This document shows positions 1 through 7,167 of a DNA stretch of 64,000 bases, piece by piece (position 1 is the stretch's first letter; every line of letters begins with the position of its first letter). The DNA is from a virus. Location of the stretch: the IMG/VR virus record IMGVR_UViG_3300044630_003601, positions 1 through 64,000 of that record; one strand, 5' to 3'. Below the pieces are notes generated by a model that had not been told where the DNA came from, made no database searches, and saw nothing but the letters and a program-made list of their open reading frames with translations. A program made the position numbers and the translations under genes.

Positions 1-139
1 TTTCAGAGATATAAACTTCAATTAAATGTTTTTGTGCAGTCTTGGATAAGACTCCAGCTTCTTTATCTGCTTTAGTTACAGGTTCGGTCATTAAATAACC
101 GACAGAGCTTGCTCTGATTAGTGTTTCGTTCCAGTTCAT
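1..139 (-). CDS. N-terminus of a PD-(D/E)XK-type phage nuclease (partial)
   Basis: The first 46 codons of a gene that runs off the left edge. The visible N-terminus contains RASSVGYLMTEP, then VLSKTAQKHL about 15 residues later. This pattern (a basic residue, a Ser pair, LMTEP, then L-S-x-T-A) is what I know from the N-termini of YqaJ/lambda-exonuclease-like nucleases of Bacteroidota phages, which resect DNA ends for recombination. The catalytic part is outside the window. The start overlaps the stop of the upstream gene (TAATG), so the two are probably translationally coupled. The family assignment is a recollection from a short stretch. Confidence 0.5.
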   Translation of the reverse strand, partial: MNWNETLIRASSVGYLMTEPVTKADKEAGVLSKTAQKHLIEVYISE

Positions 140-498
140 TAAAGTGTGTTTAGTTTGTTGTTATAATGTTCTAATAGTTCAGGATTGCTTTTGCTCATTA
201 ACTCCCAAGCTTTTAATTCCTCTTTCGTTTTGCAAGAATCAATAAATGATTTTGTTTTTTCAGCTAATGTTTGCTTTGATTGAGTAGGAATTACTTCAAC
301 AATTTCATCATGATAATACCCTAAGCTTTTTAATCTTTCTACATTTTGCTTATGATATTCTTCTACTAACTCTCTTGCAATATCAAGAGCTTTGTTTGCA
401 GACTCGCCTTGATTAAGAGAAAATTCAACACCAATTTTTTCAGAAGAGTAATTACCTAAATTAAATGTTCTAGTGTAGTTAACGGTTTGGATGTGCAT
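139..498 (-). CDS. hypothetical protein, 119 aa
   Basis: I do not recognise this family. The protein is soluble and mixed alpha/beta. Residues 1-30 look like a beta-rich segment, and 35-60 and 75-119 look helical and charged (for example KTKEELKAWELM). There is no signal peptide or membrane segment. It lies between a small basic protein and a nuclease-like gene whose start overlaps its stop, so it probably belongs to a recombination or DNA-processing operon. Its role there is inference from position only. Confidence 0.75.
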   Translation of the reverse strand: MHIQTVNYTRTFNLGNYSSEKIGVEFSLNQGESANKALDIARELVEEYHKQNVERLKSLGYYHDEIVEVIPTQSKQTLAEKTKSFIDSCKTKEELKAWELMSKSNPELLEHYNNKLNTL

Positions 499-503
499 AA
501 TAC

Positions 504-701
504 TTATTTTATTCTTGTTACAGTTGTTTTTTCGTCAATAAATTTCACTTTAAATAATTTTTTTTCATGTCCTTTTTTCTTTTTAAGATTTGAAACCATA
601 ACCATAACAGATGTGTATGGATTGTCAAAAACATAATCTTGGTTTAATTCTAATTCTGCTACTTTACTTGTAACTGATTCTGGATCTATTTTTCTTGCCA
701 T
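504..701 (-). CDS. hypothetical small basic protein, 65 aa
   Basis: A lysine-rich small protein with a KKKKGHEKK cluster near residue 40 followed by a beta-like C-terminus (LFKVKFIDEKTTVTRIK). It is the first gene of a leftward unit that starts just downstream of two copies of the 16-base AT element. It has no recognised domain. The basic charge would fit nucleic-acid contact, but nothing in the sequence proves it. Confidence 0.7.
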   Translation of the reverse strand: MARKIDPESVTSKVAELELNQDYVFDNPYTSVMVMVSNLKKKKGHEKKLFKVKFIDEKTTVTRIK

Positions 702-716
702 TTTATAATTTTTTGT

Positions 717-762
717 AAAATTAATTTAATTAAATATACTAACCAAAATTAATTTAATTAAA
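717..762 (-). promoter_or_regulatory. Promoter/operator: two direct copies of the 16-base AT element
   Basis: The 16-mer TTTAATTAAATTAATT (read on the minus strand) occurs exactly at 747-762 and 719-734, a spacing of 28 bases. The copy at 747-762 runs into TAATTTTG (744-751), a match to the Bacteroidota -7 box TAnnTTTG. The inner TTTAATTAAA is a perfect palindrome, so the element could bind a dimeric regulator. It controls the leftward unit starting at 701. Confidence 0.6.
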
Positions 763-786
763 ATAAAAGGTAGTAAAAATACTACC
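763..786 (-). terminator. Second of two tandem terminators
   Basis: On the minus strand GGTAGTA, a TTTT loop and TACTACC form a perfect 7-bp stem, followed directly by a TTTT-A-TTTT run into 760. It backs up the stronger hairpin at 796-824 and insulates the next leftward unit from the NinG operon. Confidence 0.7.
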
Positions 787-790
787 ATTT

Positions 791-824
791 TAAAAACCCT
801 CCCAGTATAGAAATACAGGAGGGT
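791..824 (-). terminator. Rho-independent terminator of the NinG operon
   Basis: On the minus strand ACCCTCC pairs with GGAGGGT (arms 818-824 and 796-802), with an inner GTAT/ATAC pairing, and a T5 run follows. The GC-rich arms stand out in very AT-rich DNA. It lies just beyond the stop of the NinG-like gene. Confidence 0.8.
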
Positions 825-866
825 ATATTTGCTTAAAACCACCAATCTACAATTACTTCTGTAAAA

Positions 867-1403
867 TTAAATAAATTTCTTTTTTACTAAGTTAAGCTTT
901 GCCCTGTATTCTAGGATCAAAGATTTAAGCTCATCTCTTGTTGGTCTTACTGCTTGTCTTGCTATTTCTCTTAGGTATTCAACTAATGCACCATTTTCTT
1001 TATGTAACTTATATTCAAATTCTTCAATATTACCAGTTTTGAAATAGTTACATTCCATACATTGAGGTCTGCAATTTTCATCCATCCATCTAGTTCCAAG
1101 ATTTGATCTACCCATAAAATGACCGCATTGTATTTCTGCTATAGTATGTTTTTTACCACAGGTATAACATTCTACCATACCTGTTTTATCTGCATATTTA
1201 TTTCTTAAATACTGGCTAAATACATGATCAAGATCTGAAACTAAATTCTGAAAACTTTCTGAATCATCTTCAAACTCTTCCATTCTTTTTTGTGTAGAAA
1301 CTACCGTAGCACATTGCTTGCACATCTTTTTAGAAAAATGATAATCAATATTGCCGCAGCTAACGCACCTTTTCTTTTTCACTATTATTGTTGAATTTCT
1401 CAT
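867..1403 (-). CDS. ninG: NinG/Rap-family recombination protein
   Basis: This 178-residue protein matches the lambda NinG (Rap) family, which acts on recombination intermediates as a structure-specific nuclease. Visible zinc-binding pairs are C13/C16 with C28/C31, C79/C82, C93-G-H95, and C111/C115/C118. The stretch CGHFMGRS (93-100) followed by W106 and NCRPQCMECN (110-119) is the family signature, an HNH-like fold. The C-terminus is basic and helical. It is the last gene of a leftward operon of small proteins and is followed by tandem terminators. Its start lies inside the end of a small upstream ORF. I am confident of the family, less so of the exact activity in this phage. Confidence 0.88.
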   Translation of the reverse strand: MRNSTIIVKKKRCVSCGNIDYHFSKKMCKQCATVVSTQKRMEEFEDDSESFQNLVSDLDHVFSQYLRNKYADKTGMVECYTCGKKHTIAEIQCGHFMGRSNLGTRWMDENCRPQCMECNYFKTGNIEEFEYKLHKENGALVEYLREIARQAVRPTRDELKSLILEYRAKLNLVKKKFI

Positions 1404-1530
1404 CTTCTTTTAGTTTATGTAGTTTATCGTTTATGAACCTAAATTTACCTATGTATTCACCTTTTTTTGTTACTTCAATTACCATGTCTAATCTCTTAGC
1501 CATTTCATAAATCAAATCCCTATTCTCCAT
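1360..1530 (-). CDS. hypothetical small protein, 56 aa
   Basis: An ATG-initiated frame of 56 residues (starts MENRDLIYEMAKRLD, ends SEKEKVR) that fills the gap between its neighbours. Its start overlaps the stop of the upstream gene by 11 bases and its end overlaps the start of ninG by 44 bases. It is charged and helical with no recognised domain. The long overlap with ninG is unusual, but without this ORF the interval would be one of the few empty ones in the operon. Confidence 0.5.
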   Translation of the reverse strand: MENRDLIYEMAKRLDMVIEVTKKGEYIGKFRFINDKLHKLKEDEKFNNNSEKEKVR

Positions 1531-1795
1531 ACTTCTCTTTTAAACTTTGTATCATATGCCAATCTCTTATTTCTTCTTCAGACATTTTATAAAATCCATC
1601 ATCTTCATCTGCTTTTATATCTTCTTTTTGTTCTGATTTGGTAAAATCCCCAAACCAAATTGCTCTTTCTAATCTATCTTTGTGTTGCTCTCTTTTAATT
1701 ATAACTAATGATTCAAAAGTATTAGGGCTATTACATACCATACTTAATTCCATCCTTAGTCTTTCGTTTTCTTTAATTAATTCTGACTTTAACAT
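1520..1795 (-). CDS. hypothetical coiled-coil protein, 91 aa
   Basis: Residues 1-16 (KSELIKENERLRMEL) form a leucine-heptad helix of the kind that mediates dimerisation. The middle is mixed, and the C-terminal third is acidic (KADEDD, SEEEIRDW). No family recognised. It sits in the leftward operon four bases after the previous stop. Confidence 0.65.
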   Translation of the reverse strand: MLKSELIKENERLRMELSMVCNSPNTFESLVIIKREQHKDRLERAIWFGDFTKSEQKEDIKADEDDGFYKMSEEEIRDWHMIQSLKEKYGE

Positions 1796-1798
1796 AGG

Positions 1799-2035
1799 TT
1801 ATTTGTTTTGGTTTAGTAATGCTATAACTCTTTCTTGAAGTTCTATAAATTCAATTTCTGTATGTGGAGCATTAAAACATTCAAATTTTATTTCACCACC
1901 TGTAAACTGGTCTTTAACAATTATAATACGGTAATCATCATAAAATCCCATTTTATTTAATGACTCTGCTGCTTCGCTCAAATGTTTTTGTTCTGCTGTA
2001 TCAGGAAATCTTACTATAAAAATTGGTTTACTCAT
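1799..2035 (-). CDS. hypothetical protein, 78 aa
   Basis: A small soluble protein beginning MSKPIFIVRFP with alternating beta and helical stretches, consistent with a compact ferredoxin-like alpha/beta fold (inference from pattern). No catalytic motif is visible. It is tightly packed with its neighbours (3-base gaps), so it is probably co-translated with the ninG unit. Confidence 0.7.
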   Translation of the reverse strand: MSKPIFIVRFPDTAEQKHLSEAAESLNKMGFYDDYRIIIVKDQFTGGEIKFECFNAPHTEIEFIELQERVIALLNQNK

Positions 2036-2038
2036 AAG

Positions 2039-2293
2039 TTATTTATTTTGGTTATAGGTTTGGTTGTAGTATTCTAATGCTTCTTCTTTTAATTCATTAT
2101 AATCCCATTCTATTACATTCCCTTCTTGCTCTAAACCATTTTTCATTAACATTACATGAAAATCTATTATCTGCTCTTTTTCTTTAGCAAGTAACTCTTG
2201 AGCCTTTTGCATAATCTCGTAACCTTCTGATGTCTTATCGTATTGTGGCCTTTCGTTAAACCACTGCATCAATTCTTGCATTGCTGTTTTCAT
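2039..2293 (-). CDS. hypothetical helical protein, 84 aa
   Basis: First gene of the leftward ninG operon. Almost wholly helical and acidic, for example MQKAQELLAKEKEQIIDF and YNELKEEALEYYN. The ending (YNQTYNQNK) resembles the end of the next protein, which finishes LLNQNK. No family recognised. Its ATG lies 21 bases from the 16-base AT element at 2314-2329. Confidence 0.7.
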   Translation of the reverse strand: MKTAMQELMQWFNERPQYDKTSEGYEIMQKAQELLAKEKEQIIDFHVMLMKNGLEQEGNVIEWDYNELKEEALEYYNQTYNQNK

Positions 2294-2306
2294 AGTAACA
2301 TTTTAA

Positions 2307-2329
2307 CAAAGATAATTAATTTAATTAAA
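2307..2329 (-). promoter_or_regulatory. Leftward promoter with 16-base AT element in a divergent intergenic region
   Basis: On the minus strand the exact 16-mer (2329-2314) overlaps TATCTTTG (2314-2307), a perfect TAnnTTTG -7 box. The start codon is at 2293. The HTH gene at 2419 diverges from the same interval, the classical arrangement for a regulator acting on a neighbouring operator. The remaining ~90 bases up to 2419 are AT-rich without another clear signal. TTACTTTG at 2392 is a weak -7 candidate for the HTH gene. Confidence 0.6.
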
Positions 2330-2418
2330 CCACAAAATAAATTTTAAAAAATAATTGGGGAAAAATATTTTTTTATTCAAATAAAACTTCTTTACTTTGT
2401 TCTTCAACCAAAATTTTT

Positions 2419-2616
2419 ATGAAAAAACAAAATGTAAAAGACCTTATCTTGCTACACCTAGAGCAAGAAGAAAGGCCACTAGCTTGGCTTGCACGAAAAT
2501 CAGGAGTACCATATGGGACATTGTACGGAATCTTAATTCATAGGATTATGAATATTTCAGATGAAAATCTAGAAAAGATAAACAAGGCAATGGGAACTGA
2601 TTTTACTAACGATTAA
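2419..2616 (+). CDS. small HTH (Cro/XRE-like) regulator, 65 aa
   Basis: A single-domain DNA-binding protein. Residues 21-40 (RPLAWLARKSGVPYGTLYGI) give the helix-turn-helix pattern (helix, G-V turn, recognition helix with TLY). The remainder, ISDENLEKINKAMG, is the last helix pair of the Cro/CI fold. The length is that of minimal Cro-type repressors. It opens the rightward replication operon and diverges from the ninG operon. The intervening AT palindrome is the natural candidate operator, and if so the protein may act on the other genome copies of that element too. Target and sign of regulation are not shown by the sequence. Confidence 0.8.
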   Translation: MKKQNVKDLILLHLEQEERPLAWLARKSGVPYGTLYGILIHRIMNISDENLEKINKAMGTDFTND

Positions 2617-2626
2617 TTATAAAAAA

Positions 2627-3409
2627 ATGGCTCGCCCTAAAAAGAATTATTGCGATTACTTCCCTCACGATAGGGATATGAGAAACCATAGAAAGGTTAA
2701 AGCCATTCGTACAAAGTTTGGACCGATAGGTTATGCTATTTGGTCAATGACTTTAGAATACTTAACTGGCATAGATGGTAATGAATTTGAGTATTCTGAT
2801 GTAGAATTTGAACTTATGGCAGGTGATTTCGGAGTTTCTGCTCCAGAAATTCAACAAATGGTTGATTATTGTATCAAATTGGGTATGTTATTTCTAAATG
2901 AAGGGTTTATTCACTCGGAATCACTTGATGAAAGGTTAAAACCTGTATATGAAAAAAGAGGTGATTTAAAACGTAAAAGTGAACAACAACCACGAGTGAA
3001 CGGTAAATTTGTAAATAATAATACCGCAATTGACGGAGTTTCTGCTCCAGAAAGTACGCAAACTAAAAGAAAAGAAACTAAACTAAATAAAACTATTAAT
3101 ATACCGTTTGATTCTTTTTGGGATTTGTATGACAAGAAAACTGGTGAAAAGGGGAAATTGTTAGATAAGTGGGAAAGGCTATCTGATTCTGATAGAAATT
3201 TAATTATGGAATACATTCCAAAATACAAAATTGCTCAACCAGATAAAAAGTTTAGAAAAGATCCACAAACATTTTTAAATAACAAATCTTGGAATGATGA
3301 ATTGATAGGTTTAGTAAATTCGCCACAAACACCAAAAAATAACTCACATTTATACCAAGATGCAGATTTTATAAAATACAAAACAAGAGTTGAACAACTA
3401 AACAAATAA
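2627..3409 (+). CDS. replication protein with Lin1244/Lin1753-like (DUF4373) N-terminus
   Basis: Residues 4-110 (YFPHDRDMRNHRKVKAI, then FGPIGYAIWSMTLEYL, then a winged-helix-like region) match the DUF4373 / Lin1244-Lin1753 N-terminal domain found in phage and conjugative-element replication proteins. A Lys/Asn/Thr-rich linker (about 112-155) leads to a C-terminal segment FWDLYDKKTGEKGKL and DPQTFLNNKSWNDEL, typical of DnaT/DnaD-like helicase-loading tails. The next gene is a primase-helicase, so a role at the origin or in helicase loading is likely. The tripeptide context GVSAPE occurs twice (about 72-77 and 136-141), probably by chance. Confidence 0.75.
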   Translation: MARPKKNYCDYFPHDRDMRNHRKVKAIRTKFGPIGYAIWSMTLEYLTGIDGNEFEYSDVEFELMAGDFGVSAPEIQQMVDYCIKLGMLFLNEGFIHSESLDERLKPVYEKRGDLKRKSEQQPRVNGKFVNNNTAIDGVSAPESTQTKRKETKLNKTINIPFDSFWDLYDKKTGEKGKLLDKWERLSDSDRNLIMEYIPKYKIAQPDKKFRKDPQTFLNNKSWNDELIGLVNSPQTPKNNSHLYQDADFIKYKTRVEQLNK

Positions 3410-3412
3410 ACG

Positions 3413-5278
3413 ATGCAAGTTACTATTTTTAAAAACATTTTTAGCAAGGAACCACATTTTATAACCGTTGATAAGGCACTTGAAAGAATTAAGTTAGGCG
3501 CAAGTAAAGCTTTGGTTTTAGACATTAGGTTAGCTTTGGATAAGGAAAAAGCTAATAAGCTAAAGCTAAATTTACCCTCAATTTGCTTTAGCGGTAAGTT
3601 TGGAGCAGATAGGAAGGATGAGCAATTGGTTGCTCACAGTGGGTTTATAGTTTTAGATTTTGATGATATTTCTGATTTAAGGGATAAGCAAACAGAAATC
3701 ATTCAAAAGGATTTTGTGTATGCTTGTTGGGTTAGCCCTTCGGGTAATGGGTTAAAAGCTTTGGTTAAAATAGCAGAAGGTAAAAAGCATAGAGAGCATT
3801 TTCAGTCACTACAAGAGGTTTTTCCAGAAATTGACCGAAGTGGAATTAATGTAAGCAGGGTTTGTTATGAAAGTTTTGATCCCGATATTTACATCAACGA
3901 TAATGCTGCGGTTTTTACCAAAGCTAAAAAAATAGAAAAAGTTGTAGTCAATGAAATTGAAACAATTGACGATTCTGAAAACTTTCGTAGAATACTCAAG
4001 TGGCTTACGAATAAAAACGATGCTTTTGTTACCGGAGAACGAAATACTTACATTTTTAAGTTGGCATCTGCGTGTTGTAGGTTTGGAATCAACGAGGAGG
4101 CCGCATTAAGCCTCATTTCAGCCGAGTATTTAGTTAGTAATGACTTTACCATGTCTGAGATGAGAAGCGCCGTAAAGAGCGGATATAGGGCAAATAGGGC
4201 TATTGCTGGTTCGGCTATCTTACAAAAGGAGAAGTTGGTTAATAAAACCACTAATTACGAGATTGATGTTAAGAAGGAATTTGTAGATGAAAAAGGGGAT
4301 AATTACAGGGTTGAAGATGTGGTATATGGCATAGATGTAAAGGATAAAGCTTTGCTTATTAACCAAAATGGTTTTGATAAGGTTATGGGTGTAGGAGTGC
4401 CAGAGCTTGATCATATTTTTAAGCCTAAAAGGGGTGAGATTACATTGCTTACCGGTATTGGTAACTACGGTAAAACAGCTTGGCAAAAGTCACAATTGCT
4501 AAGTAGAATTATCATGTATGGCGAAAAGATTGCTACATTTTCTCCAGAAGATACGCCTGCGGAAGAGTATTTCCATGACTTTGTTGAAATGCTTTTAGGT
4601 TGTGAGTGTACTCCGTTCAACCCAAATAGACCTGCTAATGATATTTACGAGGCGGCATACGATTATATTTCTAAGCATATTTTCTATATTAGCGCAGAGA
4701 TGCTTTCGCCTACCCCGCAGTATATCAAAGAGAAGTTTTTGGAATTGATTGTGCAAGAGAAGGTTGACTTTTGTTGTATTGATCCATTTAACCAAATGAC
4801 CAATGATTACAAAGGTTTTGGTGGTAGAACTGATAAGTATTTGGAAACATTATTAGCTGACTTTTCAAGATTTGCGAAGAAGAATGATGTATATTTTTGG
4901 GTTATTGCCCATCCAAAATTAATGGAAAGGGATAGGAGTGGTAACTACAAATGTCCTGATGTATTTGATATAAATGATGGTGCTATGTGGAACAATAAAA
5001 TGGACAATATTACCGTTTACCATAGACCATTTGCACAGACAGATCCAAAAAGTCCTGTAGCAGAATTTCATTCTAAGAAAATTAAAAAGAAAAGTGTTGG
5101 TAGAAAAGGATTTGTAATGATTGAGTATATTTGGGATAGAAGAAGATTTTTTATAGAGGGAAGGGATTTTATACAAGAGATGTTGAATAAAAAAGGACTT
5201 GATTTTTGGAAAAGAAAAGAAGCTAATCAATCATGGCTTCCATACAAAGATGAAGAAGGTGGAGAAGTAATATTTTAA
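3413..5278 (+). CDS. primase-helicase fusion (BT4734-like domain + RecA/DnaB-like ATPase)
   Basis: Two parts are visible. Residues ~40-170 resemble the BT4734-like N-terminal domain found in VirE-type and phage primase proteins, with FIVLDFDDI (78-86) and SPSGNGLKALVKI (108-120) as the acidic and glycine motifs of an archaeo-eukaryotic-primase-like fold. Residues ~325-580 form a RecA-like helicase core of the DnaB/Twinkle kind: Walker A GIGNYGKT (348-355), Walker B with D457 in VDFCCIDP, and a distal Arg/Lys-rich KKIKKKSVGRKG segment. The protein should prime and unwind DNA at the fork. No separate DnaB or DnaG gene is visible in this window. It is preceded by the DUF4373 protein and followed by SSB. 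Confidence 0.85.
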   Translation: MQVTIFKNIFSKEPHFITVDKALERIKLGASKALVLDIRLALDKEKANKLKLNLPSICFSGKFGADRKDEQLVAHSGFIVLDFDDISDLRDKQTEIIQKDFVYACWVSPSGNGLKALVKIAEGKKHREHFQSLQEVFPEIDRSGINVSRVCYESFDPDIYINDNAAVFTKAKKIEKVVVNEIETIDDSENFRRILKWLTNKNDAFVTGERNTYIFKLASACCRFGINEEAALSLISAEYLVSNDFTMSEMRSAVKSGYRANRAIAGSAILQKEKLVNKTTNYEIDVKKEFVDEKGDNYRVEDVVYGIDVKDKALLINQNGFDKVMGVGVPELDHIFKPKRGEITLLTGIGNYGKTAWQKSQLLSRIIMYGEKIATFSPEDTPAEEYFHDFVEMLLGCECTPFNPNRPANDIYEAAYDYISKHIFYISAEMLSPTPQYIKEKFLELIVQEKVDFCCIDPFNQMTNDYKGFGGRTDKYLETLLADFSRFAKKNDVYFWVIAHPKLMERDRSGNYKCPDVFDINDGAMWNNKMDNITVYHRPFAQTDPKSPVAEFHSKKIKKKSVGRKGFVMIEYIWDRRRFFIEGRDFIQEMLNKKGLDFWKRKEANQSWLPYKDEEGGEVIF

Positions 5279-5296
5279 TAATAAAAAACAAACACA

Positions 5297-5635
5297 ATGA
5301 TCAGAATTAGCGTAATCGGAAGATTAGGACAAGATGCAGTAGTTAACACAGTGAATGGTAAAACAGTGATTAATTTTTCAATGGCTTACAGCGAAAAGTT
5401 TAAAAACCAACAAGGTGAAGATGTAGATAAGACTACATGGGTTTCATGTGCTTATTGGACAGACAAATTAAATGTATCTAACTACTTAAAAAAAGGTACA
5501 ATGATTTACATGGAAGGTAAGCCAGAAGCAAAGACTTACAATAACGATAAAACAAAAGAAGTGATTGCGCAGTTGCATGCTAGAGTTACATCTTTACAGC
5601 TTTTATCAGCAAAACAAGACGAAAATAATGCATAA
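5297..5635 (+). CDS. ssb: single-stranded DNA-binding protein
   Basis: An OB-fold SSB of 112 residues. ISVIGRLGQDA (4-14), VINFSMAYSE, then TTWVSCAYW and GTMIYMEGKPEAKTY follow the bacterial SSB core in order. The usual long acidic-tipped C-terminal tail is reduced to AKQDENNA, so the DIPF-type protein-interaction tip of host SSB is missing. It would coat ssDNA behind the adjacent primase-helicase. Its stop overlaps the next start (TAATG). Confidence 0.92.
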   Translation: MIRISVIGRLGQDAVVNTVNGKTVINFSMAYSEKFKNQQGEDVDKTTWVSCAYWTDKLNVSNYLKKGTMIYMEGKPEAKTYNNDKTKEVIAQLHARVTSLQLLSAKQDENNA

Positions 5636-5856
5636 TGTATATTCACGAATTAATAAACCCTATAGAAGTTGAAACACCACTTGGACGCGGAAAAGCAATC
5701 GCATGGATTGACTACGGAACAGAAGTCAACACTGTTTGGAAAGTCGTATTTTACCACAATGGTATGGTGCGGAACTTTTACGATAAAGACATACTCATCT
5801 ACCCCAATAAAATGGACGGTGGGGACATAGATTTAAAGTATTTTAAAACCCAATAA
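5635..5856 (+). CDS. hypothetical small beta protein, 73 aa
   Basis: Pattern ETPLGRGKAIAWIDYG, then NTVWKVVFYHNGMVRNFYDKDILI, strongly beta-stranded and suggestive of a small SH3- or KOW-like barrel. I recall similar small proteins beside replication genes of Bacteroidota phages but know no function. Translationally coupled to ssb. Confidence 0.7.
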   Translation: MYIHELINPIEVETPLGRGKAIAWIDYGTEVNTVWKVVFYHNGMVRNFYDKDILIYPNKMDGGDIDLKYFKTQ

Positions 5857-5857
5857 T

Positions 5858-6130
5858 ATGCAACAAGAATTAGTATTTGACGGAACTGATTATGTTCATG
5901 AAAGAGATGGCAAAAGATTAGCTAAGAATCATTTTAAATTAAAAGAACTTATGCAAGATCAAAGGTTTAGAACCCTTAGTGAAATTTCTGCTATTACTCA
6001 TATTCCAGAAGCATCAGTATCGGCAGGCTTGCGTGATTTTAGGAAAGAAAAGTTTGGTAGGCATACCCTAAATAAAAATTATTTAGAAAATGGCTTATAT
6101 TCGTACCAATTAATCCTAAATAACACATAA
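5858..6130 (+). CDS. winged-helix DNA-binding protein, 90 aa
   Basis: Residues 28-60 read as helix-turn-helix: LMQDQRFRTLSEISAITH, then PEASVSAGLRDFRKEKFG as the recognition helix, followed by a beta wing (HTLNKNYLENGLYSYQLI). This architecture is common in small phage and plasmid proteins that bind DNA near replication genes. Regulator or replication accessory are both possible. Confidence 0.7.
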   Translation: MQQELVFDGTDYVHERDGKRLAKNHFKLKELMQDQRFRTLSEISAITHIPEASVSAGLRDFRKEKFGRHTLNKNYLENGLYSYQLILNNT

Positions 6131-6131
6131 A

Positions 6132-6254
6132 ATGGCAAAAGTTAAAACAGATTCAAGAAAGGTAACATTTGGAAGTAGAAAAACAGGCAGCGCAAAGAAA
6201 TCGTATAACAAACATTCTCCAAAACCCAAGCAATACAGGGGTCAGGGGAGATAA
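6132..6254 (+). CDS. very basic 40-aa protein
   Basis: A short frame rich in Lys, Arg, Ser and Gly (starts MAKVKTDSRKVTFGSRK, ends QYRGQGR) with almost no acidic residue. Small histone-like proteins of this composition are common in Bacteroidota phages, and DNA or RNA binding is the likely activity. It follows the previous stop by one base. Too short for family proof, but ATG, spacing and composition support a real gene. Confidence 0.65.
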   Translation: MAKVKTDSRKVTFGSRKTGSAKKSYNKHSPKPKQYRGQGR

Positions 6255-6263
6255 ATTCAATTT

Positions 6264-6404
6264 ATGAATAACAAAGCAGCTAAAAAATTAAGAAGATTAT
6301 CGGTATTCATGGCATCAGGTGCTGGCAAAACATTAGAAGATGCTAAAAGAATATATAAAAACCTAAAGGCAGTACATAAAGAAAATAAAAAAGCCCCTCG
6401 TTAA
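6264..6404 (+). CDS. small basic helical protein, 46 aa
   Basis: A 46-residue frame (starts MNNKAAKKLRRLS, ends ENKKAPR) that is amphipathic and strongly basic. Its last codons and stop lie inside the terminator hairpin that ends this rightward operon, an arrangement seen for genuine terminal genes of phage operons. No family recognised. Confidence 0.6.
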   Translation: MNNKAAKKLRRLSVFMASGAGKTLEDAKRIYKNLKAVHKENKKAPR

Positions 6405-6428
6405 AAAGGGGCTAATTTACGTTTTTTT
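6392..6428. terminator. Bidirectional terminator between convergent operons
   Basis: AGCCCCT (6392-6398) and AGGGGCT (6407-6413) form a perfect 7-bp GC-rich stem. Leftward transcripts meet a T6 run immediately after the stem, and rightward transcripts meet a T8 run after a 7-base spacer. It separates the replication operon from the leftward Thr-tailed paralogs. Confidence 0.85.
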
Positions 6429-6433
6429 TAAGA

Positions 6434-6697
6434 CTAAGCGTTTGCTGCTGCATTAATTGTTGCTACAGAAGCATCCGTATAAAATAATACGGGTACTTGG
6501 TTTAAACCAGTAGGTGCTACTTCAACGATTGAGTTCATAGTTACTCCATTAGCCACTGTATTAGCAGGACATGGGTAAGCCGCAAATGTGTTTACTGGGA
6601 ATCCGTATGCAATACCAGAAGTTGCAGGAGTTCCGTTAGGGTTTAATAAAGCATATTGGTTTCTTTGATATGCTGTAATTGATACTATACTTGCCAT
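6434..6697 (-). CDS. small virion-type protein, paralog of the adjacent gene, 87 aa
   Basis: This 87-residue protein shares with its neighbour the order R-NQY-L-NPNGTPAT-G, then VANGV-MNS and P-GLNQ, then a closing YTDASVATI-A element, so the two are tandem duplicates. It lacks the Thr-rich tail of the neighbour. The Gly/Asn/Thr/Val-rich composition with few charges is that of phage surface proteins. A capsid decoration or head-fibre role is inference. It is expressed leftward from the promoter at 7107. Confidence 0.65.
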   Translation of the reverse strand: MASIVSITAYQRNQYALLNPNGTPATSGIAYGFPVNTFAAYPCPANTVANGVTMNSIVEVAPTGLNQVPVLFYTDASVATINAAANA

Positions 6698-6733
6698 TTT
6701 TTAATGTTTTTAATTGTTTTTAAATTTTTTGAA

Positions 6734-7063
6734 TTAAGCTGCTGTTGTAGTAGTAGTTGAAGGAGCCGCAGTTGTGGTTGTTGTACTAGTTGTAGTATAA
6801 GATCCACCGCCATTAATTGCTGAAATTAAAGTAGCAACTGATGCAGCGCTATATAATTTTTCAGCAGGTTGATTAAGACCACTAGGATACATAAGAATCA
6901 ATGAATTCATTTGTACGCCATTTGCTACTACTGTAGTAGGTTGAACTTGTAAATTAACGGTTGGTAATGAAAATAATACACCGTTAGTTGCAGGGGTTCC
7001 GTTAGGGTTTGTTAAATCGTATTGGTTTCTACGATAAACATAAACTGATAAATGATTTGCCAT
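6734..7063 (-). CDS. Thr-tailed virion-type protein, 109 aa
   Basis: Residues 1-87 align along their length with the downstream paralog (NQYDLTNPNGTPATNG, VANGVQMNS). The last 22 residues are a Thr/Ala/Pro tail, of the same type as in several proteins of the rightward virion operons (13104-13771, 23699-24619 and 42358-42440). That shared tail is the best evidence that this isolated leftward pair makes virion components. Promoter box at 7107-7114. Function otherwise unknown. Confidence 0.7.
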   Translation of the reverse strand: MANHLSVYVYRRNQYDLTNPNGTPATNGVLFSLPTVNLQVQPTTVVANGVQMNSLILMYPSGLNQPAEKLYSAASVATLISAINGGGSYTTTSTTTTTAAPSTTTTTAA

Positions 7064-7106
7064 TTTTTAATTGTTTTTTTTGTTATAAATTTTTTTTTGG
7101 GCAATA

Positions 7107-7114
7107 CAAATATA
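7107..7114 (-). promoter_or_regulatory. TATATTTG-type promoter for the leftward paralog pair
   Basis: Minus-strand TATATTTG, identical to the -7 box upstream of the portal, connector, fibre and lysis units, 44 bases before the start at 7063. It suggests late expression together with the virion genes. Confidence 0.55.
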
Positions 7115-7147
7115 ATAAATTTTGGTAGATATAAAAAATCGTGTAAT

Positions 7148-7163
7148 TTTAATTAAATTAATT
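7148..7163 (+). promoter_or_regulatory. 16-base AT element upstream of the GroES-like gene
   Basis: An exact copy of TTTAATTAAATTAATT in sense orientation, ending 4 bases before the ATG at 7168. At this distance it cannot lie wholly upstream of the transcription start unless the mRNA is nearly leaderless, so an operator or leader role is as likely as a core promoter role. Confidence 0.5.
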
Positions 7164-7167
7164 AATT

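Noticed and set aside
824-831. TATATTTG on the plus strand between the terminator and ninG
   Set aside because: No rightward gene or ORF follows before the oppositely oriented ninG. Probably chance in AT-rich DNA.
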